Assembly: GCA_030950765.1 (NCBI GenBank)
Contig: JAUZQX010000020.1
Coordinates: forward strand, 1-5,600
Source of the DNA: Ghiorsea sp.
GTDB lineage: Bacteria > Pseudomonadota > Zetaproteobacteria > Mariprofundales > Mariprofundaceae
Reading direction: 5' to 3'
DNA length: 5,600 nt
Numbering within the stretch: the first letter of the stretch is position 1; each line of letters starts with the position of its first letter. Positions 1 to 5,376 of the stretch are shown piece after piece. The translations under genes and the position numbers were made by a program. The notes under the pieces are model-generated. The model was not told where the DNA came from. It did not search any database and saw only the letters and a program-made list of their open reading frames with translations.

Positions 1-100
1 TGATTGTGAAGTAAAGGTGACTGTTTCAGTAGCAAAAGCATCAGCGGCAGCGACGTCTAAAGTCGAAAAAGCTGGTGGTTCTGTAGCGATTTCGGCCTAA
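1..100 (+). CDS. rplO: Large ribosomal subunit protein L15, C-terminal end (5' truncated by window)
   Basis: Only the last 32 codons and the TAA stop (98-100) are present, read from position 2. The peptide contains VKVTVSVAKASAAATSKVEK followed by AGGSV. This matches the usual L15 ending, where a short beta strand is followed by an Ala/Ser/Lys-rich stretch and an AGG turn. L15 is a late-assembling 50S protein that binds 23S rRNA. Its position directly before secY is the standard spc-operon arrangement and supports the call strongly. The stop codon lies in the same frame as secY and is separated from the secY ATG by one codon (CAG), so translation of the two genes is probably coupled. Nothing can be said about the rest of the gene. 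Confidence 0.93.
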   Translation, partial: DCEVKVTVSVAKASAAATSKVEKAGGSVAISA

Positions 101-103
101 CAG

Positions 104-1429
104 ATGCAGCAACCACAACTGGGAGGACTTGCCAATATTGGTAAGTCTGGCGAGCTAAAACAGCGTATATTATTTGTACTGGCTATGTTGATTGTGTACC
201 GTATCGGTGCACATATTCCCGTCCCTGGTATGGATGCGCAAGTATTGGCGCAGTTCTTTGAGCAAACTTCGAACTCACTCTTGGGTCTGTTTGATATGTT
301 CTCAGGTGGCGCACTATCGCGTTTGACCATTTTTGCACTGGGTATTATGCCATACATTTCTGCATCGATTATTATGCAGTTATTGCAAGTCGTGTCGCCC
401 AAGCTTGAGCAGTTGAAGAAAGAAGGTGAGGCAGGTCGTCGTAAAATTACACAATATACACGTTATGGTACAGTGTTTTTGGCTGTATTTCAGGCGATTG
501 GTATGTCAATAGGTTTAGAGTCCTTTTCGGTTGGCGGTCGCCCTGTGGTGATTGACCCTGGTTTGGATTTTAGAATTATTACGGTGATTACCTTGGTTTC
601 GGGTACGATTTTCTTGATGTGGCTTGGTGAGCAGATTACTGAGCGTGGTATAGGCAACGGTATATCGCTTATTATTTTTGCAGGTATTGTTGCAGGGCTT
701 CCAAGTGCGATTGGTGGTACGTTAGAGTTGGCTCGTACTGGTGAGTATACCGCTTTAGGTGTATTGGCTATCCTAGTGATGGGTTTAGTTGTGACGTATG
801 CGGTTGTATGGTTTGAACGTGCTCAGCGTCGTATTCCCGTGCAGTATGCGAAGCGACAGGTAGGTAATAAAATGTTTGGTGGTAAAGCTTCTTTCTTACC
901 GTTGAAGATTAATACTGCAGGTGTGATTCCGCCTATTTTTGCTTCTAGTTTAATTTTGCTTCCTGCGACATTTGCGCAATTCACTAAAGACTCAGTGGGT
1001 TTTGAATGGATTGGTGATATTGCAGCAATGATGGCACCTGGGCAGTGGTTATATTTGCTGATGTTTAGTGCTTTGGTAGCCTTTTTCTGCTTCTTTTATA
1101 CTGCGATTGTATTCAATCCAAAGGATACGGCTGATAACCTGAAAAAAGCAGGTGGTTTTGTGCCAGGTATTCGCCCAGGGCAAAATACTGCAAAGTATAT
1201 TGATTCAGTTTTAACACGTATTACTGTTGTTGGTGCGATTTATGTCACGCTGGTTTGTTTATTGCCTGAAGCTTTGATTAGTTTTTATGGCGTACCATTC
1301 TATTTTGGTGGAACCAGTCTTTTGATTATTGTGGTTGTGACTATGGATACAATGGCGCAAATTCAGTCTCATTTGATGAGTAGTCAATATGAGAGCATGA
1401 TGAAGCAAGCCAAGCTTAAACGACGCTAA
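104..1429 (+). CDS. secY: Protein translocase channel subunit SecY
   Basis: SecY is the ten-helix pore of the SecYEG translocon. It passes unfolded preproteins across, and inserts membrane proteins into, the inner membrane with SecA or the ribosome. The 441-residue length is normal. Visible elements in order are: amphipathic N-terminus GELKQRI (16-22); TM1 about 22-42, ending in the PVPGMD turn; the plug/TM2 segment beginning FSGGALSRL (66-74); the signature GIGNGISLIIFAGIVAG (182-198) in TM5; the cytoplasmic C4 loop RRIPVQYAKRQVG (242-254); TM7 about 272-292; the C5 loop with NPKDTADNLKKAGG then FVPGIRPGQ, including the conserved arginine at 357 needed for SecA-driven transport; and TM9-TM10 up to about 422. 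The start at 104 gives the expected N-terminus, and an in-frame stop (98-100) lies just upstream. No Shine-Dalgarno sequence is seen, which suggests coupling to rplO. The stop overlaps the adk start by one base. Confidence 0.98.
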   Translation: MQQPQLGGLANIGKSGELKQRILFVLAMLIVYRIGAHIPVPGMDAQVLAQFFEQTSNSLLGLFDMFSGGALSRLTIFALGIMPYISASIIMQLLQVVSPKLEQLKKEGEAGRRKITQYTRYGTVFLAVFQAIGMSIGLESFSVGGRPVVIDPGLDFRIITVITLVSGTIFLMWLGEQITERGIGNGISLIIFAGIVAGLPSAIGGTLELARTGEYTALGVLAILVMGLVVTYAVVWFERAQRRIPVQYAKRQVGNKMFGGKASFLPLKINTAGVIPPIFASSLILLPATFAQFTKDSVGFEWIGDIAAMMAPGQWLYLLMFSALVAFFCFFYTAIVFNPKDTADNLKKAGGFVPGIRPGQNTAKYIDSVLTRITVVGAIYVTLVCLLPEALISFYGVPFYFGGTSLLIIVVVTMDTMAQIQSHLMSSQYESMMKQAKLKRR

Positions 1430-2073
1430 TGAATATTGTTTTGTTTGGGCCTCCGGGCGTCGGTAAAGGAACACAGGGCGTTAGATTGTCTGCATCACTT
1501 GGTATTGTTCACTTGGCGATGGGTGACTTGTTGCGTGCAGCTGTTGCTGAAAAGACTACGTTGGGATTAGAGGCAAAGGCATTCATGGATGCTGGTAAGC
1601 TTGTGACTGACAGTTTGGTTATTGGTTTGATTGAAGAGCGTATTATTGCTGACGATGCTAAGGCTGGATTTCTACTGGATGGTTTTCCACGGAATGTAGC
1701 GCAAGCGATAGCTTTGAATGAAATGTTGGATAAACATGGCTTAAAAATCGATCATGTTATCTTCATGGATGCTTCAAAAGATGCTCTTTTAGAGCGTTTA
1801 ACAGGGCGCTTAACATGTAGTGCTTGCGGTTTTGGATTTCATCGGCATTATTCGCCACCCAAAATTGAGGGGCAATGTGATAAGTGTGATGGTTCTCTTT
1901 ATCAGAGAACTGATGACACAGAAGAAGTGATTTCGCAGCGCCTTGAAGTTTATGCAGAACAGACGTCACCGTTGCTTGATTTTTATGGTGATGATAAAGA
2001 GTTTAGTAAAGTTGATGCCGAAGCTGGCATGGATGAGGTTTATGCCTCTCTAGAGCGAGTGGTTAAGGAATAA
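1429..2073 (+). CDS. adk: Adenylate kinase, zinc-LID type
   Basis: This enzyme catalyses ATP + AMP = 2 ADP in the cytoplasm and balances adenine nucleotides. The 214-residue protein is a long-form (LID-containing) bacterial kinase. The P-loop GPPGVGKGT is at 7-15, the AMP-site motif DGFPR at 84-88 and the conserved Gln at 92. The LID spans roughly 126-163, with arginines at 127 and 160 and a further catalytic Arg at 171. Cysteines at 130, 133, 150 and 153 (CSAC and CDKC) form a structural zinc site of the Bacillus type; the E. coli enzyme lacks this site. One oddity is that the motif usually read as TGD after helix 1 is MGD here (M31), replacing an AMP-contacting threonine. The ATG overlaps the secY stop (TAATG) and has no visible ribosome-binding site, so translation by reinitiation is likely. 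The end of adk carries the AAGGA (2065-2069) that serves infA. Confidence 0.98.
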   Translation: MNIVLFGPPGVGKGTQGVRLSASLGIVHLAMGDLLRAAVAEKTTLGLEAKAFMDAGKLVTDSLVIGLIEERIIADDAKAGFLLDGFPRNVAQAIALNEMLDKHGLKIDHVIFMDASKDALLERLTGRLTCSACGFGFHRHYSPPKIEGQCDKCDGSLYQRTDDTEEVISQRLEVYAEQTSPLLDFYGDDKEFSKVDAEAGMDEVYASLERVVKE

Positions 2074-2074
2074 C

Positions 2075-2293
2075 ATGGCTAAAGAAGATATTATTGAGAT
2101 GGCCGGCGAAGTAGTTGAGAAACTGCCGAACGCAATGTTCAAGGTAAAACTTGAAAACGGTCACGAAGTGTTGTGTACGATTTCGGGCAAGATGCGTAAG
2201 TATTATATTCGCATTTTGCCAGGTGACAAAGTTAAGGTAGATATATCACCTTATGATTTGAGTCGCGGTCGCATTAGCTACCGTGAAAAATAA
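2075..2293 (+). CDS. infA: Translation initiation factor IF-1
   Basis: IF-1 is a small OB-fold (S1-like) protein that binds the 30S A site and works with IF-2 and IF-3 in start-site selection. The 72-residue length is exactly the family norm. Nearly the whole sequence is diagnostic: MAKEDIIEM at the N-terminus, LPNAMFKVKLENGHEV (17-32), the RNA-binding loop SGKMRKYYIRILPGDKVKV (37-55) and PYDLSRGRI (59-67). The start is fixed by the conserved MAKED and by AAGGA at 2065-2069, five bases upstream of ATG and inside the end of adk. Only one base separates the adk stop from this ATG. Its place between adk and rpmJ resembles betaproteobacterial and Gram-positive spc operons, but no methionine aminopeptidase gene (map) lies between adk and infA, as is common in Gram-positives. 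Confidence 0.98.
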   Translation: MAKEDIIEMAGEVVEKLPNAMFKVKLENGHEVLCTISGKMRKYYIRILPGDKVKVDISPYDLSRGRISYREK

Positions 2294-2312
2294 CCGCAGC
2301 TTTATGTTGTGG
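2294..2312 (+). other. Possible small RNA hairpin after infA
   Basis: CCGCAGC (2294-2300) can pair with GTTGTGG (2306-2312) around a five-base loop in the transcript, giving seven base pairs, two of them G-U. It begins immediately after the infA stop codon and is not followed by a T run, so it is not an intrinsic terminator. It might mark an mRNA-processing or translation-control site, or be chance. Confidence 0.25.
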
Positions 2313-2320
2313 GTGAAGAT

Positions 2321-2325
2321 GGAGG
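2321..2325 (+). promoter_or_regulatory. Shine-Dalgarno sequence that fixes the GTG start of rpmJ
   Basis: GGAGG lies seven bases upstream of GTG 2333. It is the strongest ribosome-binding site within the operon, and it supports the unusual GTG initiation codon for L36. No competing in-frame ATG gives the conserved MKVR N-terminus. Confidence 0.85.
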
Positions 2326-2332
2326 GCGTACT

Positions 2333-2446
2333 GTGAAAGTTCGTGCGTCTGTAAAGAAAATGTGTATGAAGTGTCAGGTAATTCGGCGTAAAGGCGTGGT
2401 TCGCATCATTTGTGAAAATCCACGTCATAAGCAGCGTCAGGGTTAA
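2333..2446 (+). CDS. rpmJ: Large ribosomal subunit protein L36 (zinc-binding form), GTG start
   Basis: This 37-codon gene encodes the small 50S protein L36, which sits on 23S rRNA near the peptidyl-transferase side of the subunit. The peptide reads MKVRASVKKMCMKCQVIRRK and then GVVRIICENPRHKQRQG. The zinc ligands of the C+ form are all present: C11, C14, C27 and H32. The length of 37 residues equals the norm for this form. The start is GTG, supported by GGAGG at 2321-2325 and by the conserved MKVR start. The gene lies between infA and rpsM, its usual location in many bacteria. A short upstream reading frame (2304-2336) ends in a TGA that overlaps the GTG, which could couple initiation. The C+ form is known to be replaced by a zinc-free paralogue under zinc starvation in some bacteria; whether such a paralogue exists here cannot be seen. 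Confidence 0.96.
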   Translation: MKVRASVKKMCMKCQVIRRKGVVRIICENPRHKQRQG

Positions 2447-2460
2447 TTATGACTCTTGTT

Positions 2461-2470
2461 AAGAAGGTGG
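2461..2470 (+). promoter_or_regulatory. Ribosome-binding region of rpsM inside a nine-codon reading frame
   Basis: AAGAAGGTGG precedes the rpsM ATG (2476) by five bases and includes the anti-16S match AAGG. It also falls inside a tiny frame, ATG 2449 to TAA 2473-2475 (peptide MTLVKKVA), whose stop directly abuts the rpsM start (TAAATG). A ribosome translating that frame would cover this site and be delivered to the rpsM start. Translation of the tiny frame is unproven. Confidence 0.55.
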
Positions 2471-2475
2471 CTTAA

Positions 2476-2844
2476 ATGGCTCGTATTGCTGGTGTAAATA
2501 TACCAACACAAAAGCGTGTGGTGGTTGCGCTAACTTACATCTTTGGTGTAGGTGCTCCCCGCTCAGCTCAAATTTTAGAAAAGTTAAACATTGACCCAGA
2601 TACTCGAGTTAATGCATTAACTGATGAACAAGTTGACAGTATTCGTAATTTGCTTAACGCAGATTATAAGATTGAAGGTGATTTGCGCCGTGAAGTCTTG
2701 ATGAATATCAAACGTCTTACAGACTTGGGTTGTTACCGTGGTTTACGCCATCGTAAGGGCCTTCCTGTTCGTGGTCAAAAAAGCAAAACAAATGCACGTA
2801 CACGCAAAGGTCCTCGTCGGGCAGTTGCGGGTAAGAAGAAGTAA
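2476..2844 (+). CDS. rpsM: Small ribosomal subunit protein S13
   Basis: S13 sits in the 30S head, contacts the P-site tRNA and forms intersubunit bridges with 23S rRNA and L5. The 122-residue protein begins MARIAGVNIP and continues with KRVVVALTYIFGVG (13-26), the helix-hairpin region typical of S13. Next come IEGDLRREV (67-74) and DLGCYRGLRHRKGLPVRGQ (83-101). The tail TNARTRKGPRR (105-115) then AVAGKKK is strongly basic and reaches the P site. The start is set by the conserved MARIAGV and the AAGG upstream. The gene opens the alpha-type block rpsM-rpsK-rpsD-rpoA-rplQ. In E. coli this block is repressed by S4 binding near the rpsM start. Here only 29 bases separate rpmJ and rpsM, so a leader structure of that kind would have to overlap rpmJ. 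I did not recognise one. Confidence 0.98.
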   Translation: MARIAGVNIPTQKRVVVALTYIFGVGAPRSAQILEKLNIDPDTRVNALTDEQVDSIRNLLNADYKIEGDLRREVLMNIKRLTDLGCYRGLRHRKGLPVRGQKSKTNARTRKGPRRAVAGKKK

Positions 2845-2858
2845 GGTCGGGTTGAATA

Positions 2859-3245
2859 ATGGCTAAACCAAAAGTAAATAAGAAGCGCGTACGCAAGAAT
2901 ATCGCAAACGCTGTGGCACACATTAAAGCTTCTTTTAATAATACACTTATCACGTTTACTGATGAATCAGGCAACACTATTAGCTGGGCAACCAGTGGTG
3001 GAGCAGGATTTAAAGGTTCTCGTAAGAGTACACCGTTCGCTGCTCAGGTTGCTGCTGAAGAAGCTGCAGTTAAAGCAATGGATCATGGTGTAAAAAATGT
3101 TTCAGTATTGGTGAAGGGGCCAGGTTCTGGTCGTGAATCTGCAATGCGTGCAATTGCCGCTGCAGGTTTAAATGTAACATCCATTCGTGATGTAACACCA
3201 ATCCCACACAACGGTTGTCGTCCGCCGAAACGTCGTCGGGTTTAG
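2859..3245 (+). CDS. rpsK: Small ribosomal subunit protein S11
   Basis: S11 lies on the 30S platform with S6, S18 and S21, next to the E site and the mRNA exit channel. The 128-residue length is normal. Diagnostic segments are AHIKASFNNTLITFTD (20-35), SGGAGFKGSRKSTPFAAQ (46-63), KGPGSGRESAMRAI (86-99) and the ending TPIPHNGCRPPKRRRV (113-128). The Asn-Gly pair at 118-119 is the position where E. coli S11 is known to form isoaspartate. The N-terminal basic arm (KPKVNKKRVRKN) is the usual one. The ATG follows rpsM by 14 bases; the only ribosome-binding match is an AAGG (2843-2846) overlapping the rpsM stop, rather far from the ATG, so initiation may rely on coupling. The TAG stop is part of the AGGAG that serves rpsD. 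Confidence 0.98.
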   Translation: MAKPKVNKKRVRKNIANAVAHIKASFNNTLITFTDESGNTISWATSGGAGFKGSRKSTPFAAQVAAEEAAVKAMDHGVKNVSVLVKGPGSGRESAMRAIAAAGLNVTSIRDVTPIPHNGCRPPKRRRV

Positions 3246-3257
3246 GAGTAGTATAAC

Positions 3258-3887
3258 ATGGCTCGTTATTTAGAAGCGAAGTGTCGTCTTTGCCGCCGTG
3301 AAGGTGAAAAACTTTTCTTGAAAGGAACCAAATGTCATTCGGCGAAATGCCCAATGGAAGAGCGTCCTTTCCCTCCTGGTATGCACGGTCAAGGCCGTCG
3401 CGTAAAAGTATCCAACTATGGTATCCAGTTGCGTGAAAAACAAAAAGTTAAACGTATTTATGGTTTGCAAGAAAAACAATTCTTACGCTACTATAAAGAT
3501 GCAGATAAGATGGCTGGTATTACAGGCACAACTTTGCTGCAGCTTTTAGAAAGTCGCTTGGATAATGTTGTTTACCGCATGGGTTTTGCAGCGTCTCGTA
3601 CTGAAGCTCGCCAAATTGTTCGCCATAAACAAATTCTTGTGAACGGTTCGATTTTGAACATTCCATCTTACCGTGTTAAAGCGGGCGACCGTATTTCTTT
3701 GGCAGATGCAGCAAAAGAGCATCTTCGTGTCACTGCGGCTGCAGATGCAGCGGGTCAAAAGGGTTTGCCTGAATGGCTTGATGTAGATTTACAGGAGCGC
3801 CAAGGAGTGTTCCGTGAATTGCCAGTTCGTGATCAGTTGGATGCGGGTATTCGCGAACAACTTATTGTTGAATTGTACTCTAAATAA
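3258..3887 (+). CDS. rpsD: Small ribosomal subunit protein S4 (zinc-binding C+ form)
   Basis: S4 nucleates assembly of the 30S body by binding the 16S rRNA 5' domain, and with S3 and S5 it lines the mRNA entry tunnel. The 209-residue protein starts MARYLEAKCRLCRREGEK. Cysteines 9, 12, 26 and 31 form the zinc knuckle seen in Thermus-type C+ S4; E. coli S4 lacks these ligands. Then follow ERPFPPGMHGQGRR (35-48) and LREKQKVKRIYGL (58-70). The S4 RNA-binding domain, from about residue 99, includes RLDNVVYRMGF, ASRTEARQIVRHKQILVNG and PSYRVKAGDRI. The tail EQLIVELYSK is canonical. AGGAG at 3244-3248 overlaps the rpsK stop and fixes the ATG. In E. coli S4 is the autogenous repressor of this operon; here that is only inferred from gene position. 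Confidence 0.98.
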   Translation: MARYLEAKCRLCRREGEKLFLKGTKCHSAKCPMEERPFPPGMHGQGRRVKVSNYGIQLREKQKVKRIYGLQEKQFLRYYKDADKMAGITGTTLLQLLESRLDNVVYRMGFAASRTEARQIVRHKQILVNGSILNIPSYRVKAGDRISLADAAKEHLRVTAAADAAGQKGLPEWLDVDLQERQGVFRELPVRDQLDAGIREQLIVELYSK

Positions 3888-3907
3888 AGTATTGAGGTTT
3901 AAACAGT

Positions 3908-4888
3908 ATGGAACTTATTAATCCGCGTTCTATTTCAATTGAAGAAATGGTAGCAGGCCGTTCCGCCAAGATCGTATTTGAACCTCTTGAGCGGGGTTTT
4001 GGTACTACAATTGGTAATGGTCTTCGTAGAATGTTATTGTCATCATTACCTGGGGCGGCTGTCACTTCAGTTTCTTTTGATGGTGTTATGCATGAGTTTG
4101 ACTCCATCAGTGGTGTCCGCGAAGATGTTGTGGACATGATTTTAACACTGAAAGATCTTGATGTTCATATGGGTGGTGATGTTACAGAAACATTGAGTCT
4201 TGATGTTTCTGGTCCTGCGGTTGTTACTGCAGCGGATATTCAATGCCCTGCTGGTGTAACTGTGCTAAACCCTGAATTGGTTATAGCTCATCTTAATGAT
4301 GATGGTAAAATCAAAGCAGAGTTTATCGTTGAAAAAGGTCGTGGTTATGATCCTGCTCAAGATAGGGAAGAAGATGATAGACCAAAAGGTTTTCTTTTGA
4401 TTGATGCATCATACTCACCTATTCGTCGCGTAGCGATGCGTGTGGAGAATGCACGGGTTAGTAAAAAAACTAACTATGATAAATTGATTATGGAAATCGA
4501 TACTGATGGTTCGATTGGTCCACAAGATGCAATCAGTGCTGCAGCAGCAATGTTTCAAGCACAATTGAATGTATTTGTTGATTTTGATGTGGTTGAAGAT
4601 GCCACGTTGGCAGAAGATGAAGGCGACAATGTTGCAGATTTATTGGGTCAGCCAATTGATCATTTGGACTTGTCTGTTCGCTCTATGAATTGCTTGAAAA
4701 GTGATAATGTGTTTTATGTGGGTGACCTTGTTCAGCGTACAGAACAAGAAATGTTGCGCACACCTAACTTTGGTCGCAAATCATTAACTGAGATTAAATT
4801 GGTTCTTGATAGTATGGGTCTTGAGTTGGGTATGGAAGTTGATGGCTGGACTTCAGAGTCTGCTGTTGAGACAGTTGAAGAGAGTTAA
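3908..4888 (+). CDS. rpoA: DNA-directed RNA polymerase subunit alpha
   Basis: Alpha dimerises to nucleate RNA polymerase assembly, and its C-terminal domain (CTD) binds UP-element DNA and activators. The 326 residues match the proteobacterial length. The N-terminal domain (about 1-230) shows FEPLERGFGTTIGNGLRRML (24-43), the dimer and beta-contact region, then LPGAAVTSVSFDGVMHEF (47-64), and VEKGRGYDPA (141-150), followed by an acidic loop. A short acidic linker (about 231-245) leads to the CTD. Residues equivalent to E. coli DNA contacts R265, N268, C269, K271, G296 and K298 are present as R258, N261, C262, K264, G289 and K291. UP-element and activator contacts are therefore probably intact. 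GAGG at 3894-3897 lies ten bases before the ATG. The gene keeps its standard place between rpsD and rplQ. Confidence 0.98.
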   Translation: MELINPRSISIEEMVAGRSAKIVFEPLERGFGTTIGNGLRRMLLSSLPGAAVTSVSFDGVMHEFDSISGVREDVVDMILTLKDLDVHMGGDVTETLSLDVSGPAVVTAADIQCPAGVTVLNPELVIAHLNDDGKIKAEFIVEKGRGYDPAQDREEDDRPKGFLLIDASYSPIRRVAMRVENARVSKKTNYDKLIMEIDTDGSIGPQDAISAAAAMFQAQLNVFVDFDVVEDATLAEDEGDNVADLLGQPIDHLDLSVRSMNCLKSDNVFYVGDLVQRTEQEMLRTPNFGRKSLTEIKLVLDSMGLELGMEVDGWTSESAVETVEES

Positions 4889-4902
4889 AGAGGAATTACA
4901 CG

Positions 4903-5298
4903 ATGAGACATCGCAAACATCGCACATCGTTGGGTCTTGTATCAGGACACCGCCGTGCATTACTAGCAAACTTAGCAACAGCTTTGTTGGAACATGGTAA
5001 AATTGAAACAACACAAGCTAAGGCACGCGCCGTTCAACCTTATGTTGAAAAATTGATTACACTTGGTAAAAAAGGTGATTTACATGCGCGCCGCCAGGCT
5101 CTATCTAAATTGCGTTACCGCCCGATTGTTGACCACTTGTTTGGTGAAGTGGCGACAGCTTTTAAAGAGCGCCCAGGTGGATATACACGTATCATTAAAA
5201 CACGTATTCGTGTTGGTGATGCTGCACCGATGGCATTGATTGAATTGGTTGATAGCATTAAAGTGAATGAAGCTGATTTGGTAGACGAAGCTGCTTAA
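4903..5298 (+). CDS. rplQ: Large ribosomal subunit protein L17
   Basis: L17 is a 50S protein near the polypeptide exit tunnel that binds several 23S rRNA domains. The 131 residues are close to the usual bacterial length. The protein opens MRHRKHRTSLGLVSGHRRAL, followed by LEHGKIETTQAKARAV (29-44), VEKLITLGKKGDLHARRQAL (48-67) and ERPGGYTRIIKTRIRVGDAA (89-108), then PMALIELVD. The last three segments are diagnostic. The N-terminal segment, which in many L17 proteins reads like KLGR-x-x-x-HR, is SLGL-VSG-HR here and so has lost two basic residues. AGAGGA at 4889-4894, eight bases before the ATG, sets the start. It is the last gene of the operon and is followed by a strong terminator. Confidence 0.97.
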   Translation: MRHRKHRTSLGLVSGHRRALLANLATALLEHGKIETTQAKARAVQPYVEKLITLGKKGDLHARRQALSKLRYRPIVDHLFGEVATAFKERPGGYTRIIKTRIRVGDAAPMALIELVDSIKVNEADLVDEAA

Positions 5299-5317
5299 GT
5301 ATACTTTTAAATAGTTT

Positions 5318-5349
5318 AAAAAGCTCCGCACTTGCGGAGCTTTTTTTTT
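5318..5349 (+). terminator. Rho-independent terminator of the ribosomal-protein operon
   Basis: A GC-rich stem GCTCCGC (5323-5329) / GCGGAGC (5334-5340) closes a four-base loop (ACTT). It is extended by five A-T pairs (5318-5322 with 5341-5345) and followed by an uninterrupted run of nine T (5341-5349). It starts 20 bases after the rplQ stop. On the opposite strand the hairpin would be followed by only five T, so it may work weakly in that direction. It separates the operon from the following gene. Confidence 0.96.
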
Positions 5350-5376
5350 GAGCTAAACTAAACTCAGTTTAATAAT
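5348..5376 (+). promoter_or_regulatory. Weak candidate sigma-70 promoter before the terminal gene
   Basis: TTGAGC (5348-5353) and AATAAT (5371-5376) are spaced 17 bases apart and match the -35 and -10 consensus at four and five of six positions. The -35 begins in the terminator T run. The expected start point, about 5383, would leave almost no 5' leader and place the GGAG at 5377-5380 upstream of the mRNA. Either this is not the real promoter or the gene is nearly leaderless. A poorer alternative is TTGCGG (5332-5337) with TAAACT (5354-5359), which would allow a leader of about 20 bases. Confidence 0.25.
5359..5371. repeat. Perfect 13-bp palindrome, possible operator
   Basis: TAAACT C AGTTTA is a perfect inverted repeat with six-base arms and one central base. 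TAAACT is also repeated directly just before it (5354-5359). It lies between the operon terminator and the start codon of the next gene and falls largely in the spacer of the weak promoter candidate. That is a common location for a repressor-binding site. No specific regulator is recognised, and AT-rich palindromes of this size can occur by chance. Confidence 0.4.

Noticed and set aside
97..402. Open frame of 101 codons on the minus strand opposite the start of secY
   Set aside because: It is antisense to a clearly conserved gene, has no recognisable family or ribosome-binding site, and its cysteine-rich composition is what the reverse of this codon usage produces.
3880..4137. Minus-strand frame of 85 codons opposite the rpoA start
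   Set aside because: Antisense shadow of rpoA with no motif or initiation signal. Other minus-strand frames across the operon (for example 2717-2977, 3070-3354, 5101-5331) were rejected for the same reason.
4806..5000. Plus-strand 64-codon frame bridging rpoA and rplQ
   Set aside because: It is out of frame with both conserved genes, lacks a Shine-Dalgarno site, and shows no family resemblance.
5297..5306. Perfect 10-bp palindrome AAGTATACTT overlapping the rplQ stop
   Set aside because: Short, AT-rich and partly coding, next to the terminator A-tract. Chance occurrence is likely and no paired copy was seen.
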